A DNA stretch of 64,000 bases from Vibrio variabilis (GTDB lineage: Bacteria > Pseudomonadota > Gammaproteobacteria > Enterobacterales > Vibrionaceae), in NCBI RefSeq assembly GCF_003263785.1, contig NZ_JYJK01000002.1, positions 1-64,000 of the forward strand, in the 5' to 3' direction. The notes under the pieces are model-generated. The model had not been told where the DNA came from and did no database searches. It saw only the letters and a list, made by a program, of their open reading frames with translations. Shown one piece after another: positions 63,063-64,000 of the stretch; within the stretch, counting starts at the first letter, position 1, and every line of letters starts with the position of its first letter. Position numbers and translations under genes: made by a program.

Positions 63063-63521
63063 GACATTAGATGTCGTTCAAGTCGCTATCCTGAATGTTA
63101 ATAAAAGCATTGGTGATTATGTGACATGAAAACACGAGAACAAGTTGTCTTAGAAATACTCGATATCTATCCAAAGCTGATGGATGCCAAGGGCTTCATT
63201 TTCTTTGGCAGCCTTCAAGAAAAGCCACCATACGAAATGGCGACCTATTGTAGTTGGCGTCTAATCCATGAGGAAGGTGCTGAATATCGTATAGCTAGGA
63301 AATCGATTGGCTATTTTTTAGATTCATTGCTGGAAAACATCAGTGTATTGTCTCCTCGACCTCATGGGTATTTAAAGATTGATAGCTCGGGAATTTCTTT
63401 ACATTGGGTGACAAAAGATATTGTAGATACGATGTTAGATAATATAGATAAGGTGTCTAAACTTGACTGCTACAGAATAGCCACTTCACATGCTCCTCAT
63501 ATAGCGATGTGACATTAGATG
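63063..63521. repeat. 11-base direct repeat GACATTAGATG before both plus-strand genes
   Basis: Copies at 63063-63073 and 63511-63521, each 50-60 bases before a start codon (63126 and 63573). The second copy is close to the end of the first gene. They may be promoter elements or operator sites shared by the two genes. Confidence 0.4.
63126..63512 (+). CDS. Unknown protein, divergent from WYL regulator
   Basis: 128 residues, likely globular and alpha/beta, no signal or membrane segment. Sequence patterns such as QVVLEILDIYPKLMDAKGFI and GYLKIDSSGISLHWVTKDIV match no family that I recognise. Transcribed away from the WYL gene, with the inverted repeat in between. Confidence 0.5.
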   Translation: MKTREQVVLEILDIYPKLMDAKGFIFFGSLQEKPPYEMATYCSWRLIHEEGAEYRIARKSIGYFLDSLLENISVLSPRPHGYLKIDSSGISLHWVTKDIVDTMLDNIDKVSKLDCYRIATSHAPHIAM

Positions 63522-63572
63522 ACGCAATTACCTCTACTCTGATTGTTTCAGGTAGAATGAGGAAATAAACGC

Positions 63573-64000
63573 ATGCTCGAATCCGAAGAAAGGTCATTCA
63601 ATCACATAAACAATTGGACATCTGAGTCGATCAAGAAATTCGCAAATAGACTAGCCGTTATACTGGCAATAACAGAAAATATGCGTCACAAGTATAAATC
63701 AAACAGTAGTAAATCTGTTGGTTATGATGTCGAGTGCGATCCTATCCGAGTACATTGCTTGAATAAACGCGGAGAGTGGATTGGAATTAGTGACTGTCTC
63801 TCTTACAGGAAGTCTACCCTTGATATATTTGCCAATGAAGATTGGGATGACCTTCGCCGAGATCGAGGTTGTCCTACCTGTTACCCTCTTCATGATCTTG
63901 AATCACACTGGAGATATCCAATATTCAGAGGCGGTCTTCATTTTGAACCCCTTGATATTAATGAGCTGCAACTTCACGTGACCGTTAGGCGGCAAGCTTT
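63573..64000 (+). CDS. Partial unknown protein, cut by window edge
   Basis: From ATG 63573 the frame is open to the last base (142 residues seen), with GAGG about 11 bases upstream. It has HINNWTSESIKKFANRLAVI, then a charged part with Cys near RDRGCPTCYPL. No family recognised. It continues beyond the window. Confidence 0.5.
   Translation, partial: MLESEERSFNHINNWTSESIKKFANRLAVILAITENMRHKYKSNSSKSVGYDVECDPIRVHCLNKRGEWIGISDCLSYRKSTLDIFANEDWDDLRRDRGCPTCYPLHDLESHWRYPIFRGGLHFEPLDINELQLHVTVRRQA

Overview
The window looks like a Vibrionaceae chromosome (Vibrio or a close relative). The basis is the divergent malT / malP-malQ-glgB block, a KdgM/KdgF/KduD uronate locus, a Phd-ParE toxin-antitoxin pair, and the general character of the proteins. 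I recall this mal gene order from the small chromosome of Vibrio, but that is from memory and was not searched. I saw no rRNA or tRNA gene, no CRISPR array and no intact insertion sequence.

Layout. 1-1.4 kb: a LysM protein with a hydrophobic, glycine/alanine-rich C-terminus, overlapping a membrane protein cut by the window edge; this may be an effector/immunity pair. 1.7-5.0 kb: operon kduD - ygjV-like - kdgF - dhuI-like, divergent from an IclR (KdgR-like) regulator; together these turn unsaturated uronates into 2-keto-3-deoxygluconate. 5.1-9.3 kb: a cNMP/CBS/DUF294 protein, a DEDDh exonuclease and a chemoreceptor. 9.4-22.3 kb: a polyuronate-degradation locus with a KdgM porin, an alginate-lyase-superfamily (PL38-like) enzyme, a secreted beta-helix protein, two near-identical sodium:solute symporters facing away from KdgR-like boxes, UxaC, a cytoplasmic PL15-like exo-lyase and an S66 peptidase. 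22.6-31.3 kb: a PAP2 phosphatase lipoprotein, an old-yellow-enzyme reductase, LysR, small membrane and secreted proteins, an IS5-type remnant, a toxin-antitoxin pair, a VOC protein and TetR. 31.4-41.9 kb: glgB, malQ, malP and divergent malT.

42.0-49.5 kb: a trans-4-hydroxyproline catabolic cluster (deaminase, ornithine-cyclodeaminase-like reductase, D-amino-acid oxidase, 4-hydroxyproline epimerase, semialdehyde dehydrogenase, GntR/FCD regulator) and an unknown HTH protein. 53.6-61.0 kb: a complete oligopeptide ABC transporter translationally coupled to an Xaa-Pro aminopeptidase. A near-palindrome close to ATTGTATACAAT occurs at four promoters of the first block and again in front of the transporter, so I infer one GntR regulon that takes up hydroxyproline-containing (collagen-like) peptides, trims them and burns the imino acid to 2-oxoglutarate. 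Between the two blocks lie an AT-rich pair of unknown genes, a nitronate monooxygenase and a hidden L,D-transpeptidase-type effector with a membrane-protein partner. 61.3-64 kb is an accessory patch with a WYL regulator and three unrecognised genes.

Quality caveat: at least 21 single-frame breaks hit 18 otherwise conserved genes, most of them restored by adding one base in a short homopolymer. They look like sequencing or assembly errors, so I annotate each such gene as one coding region and give the position of the break.
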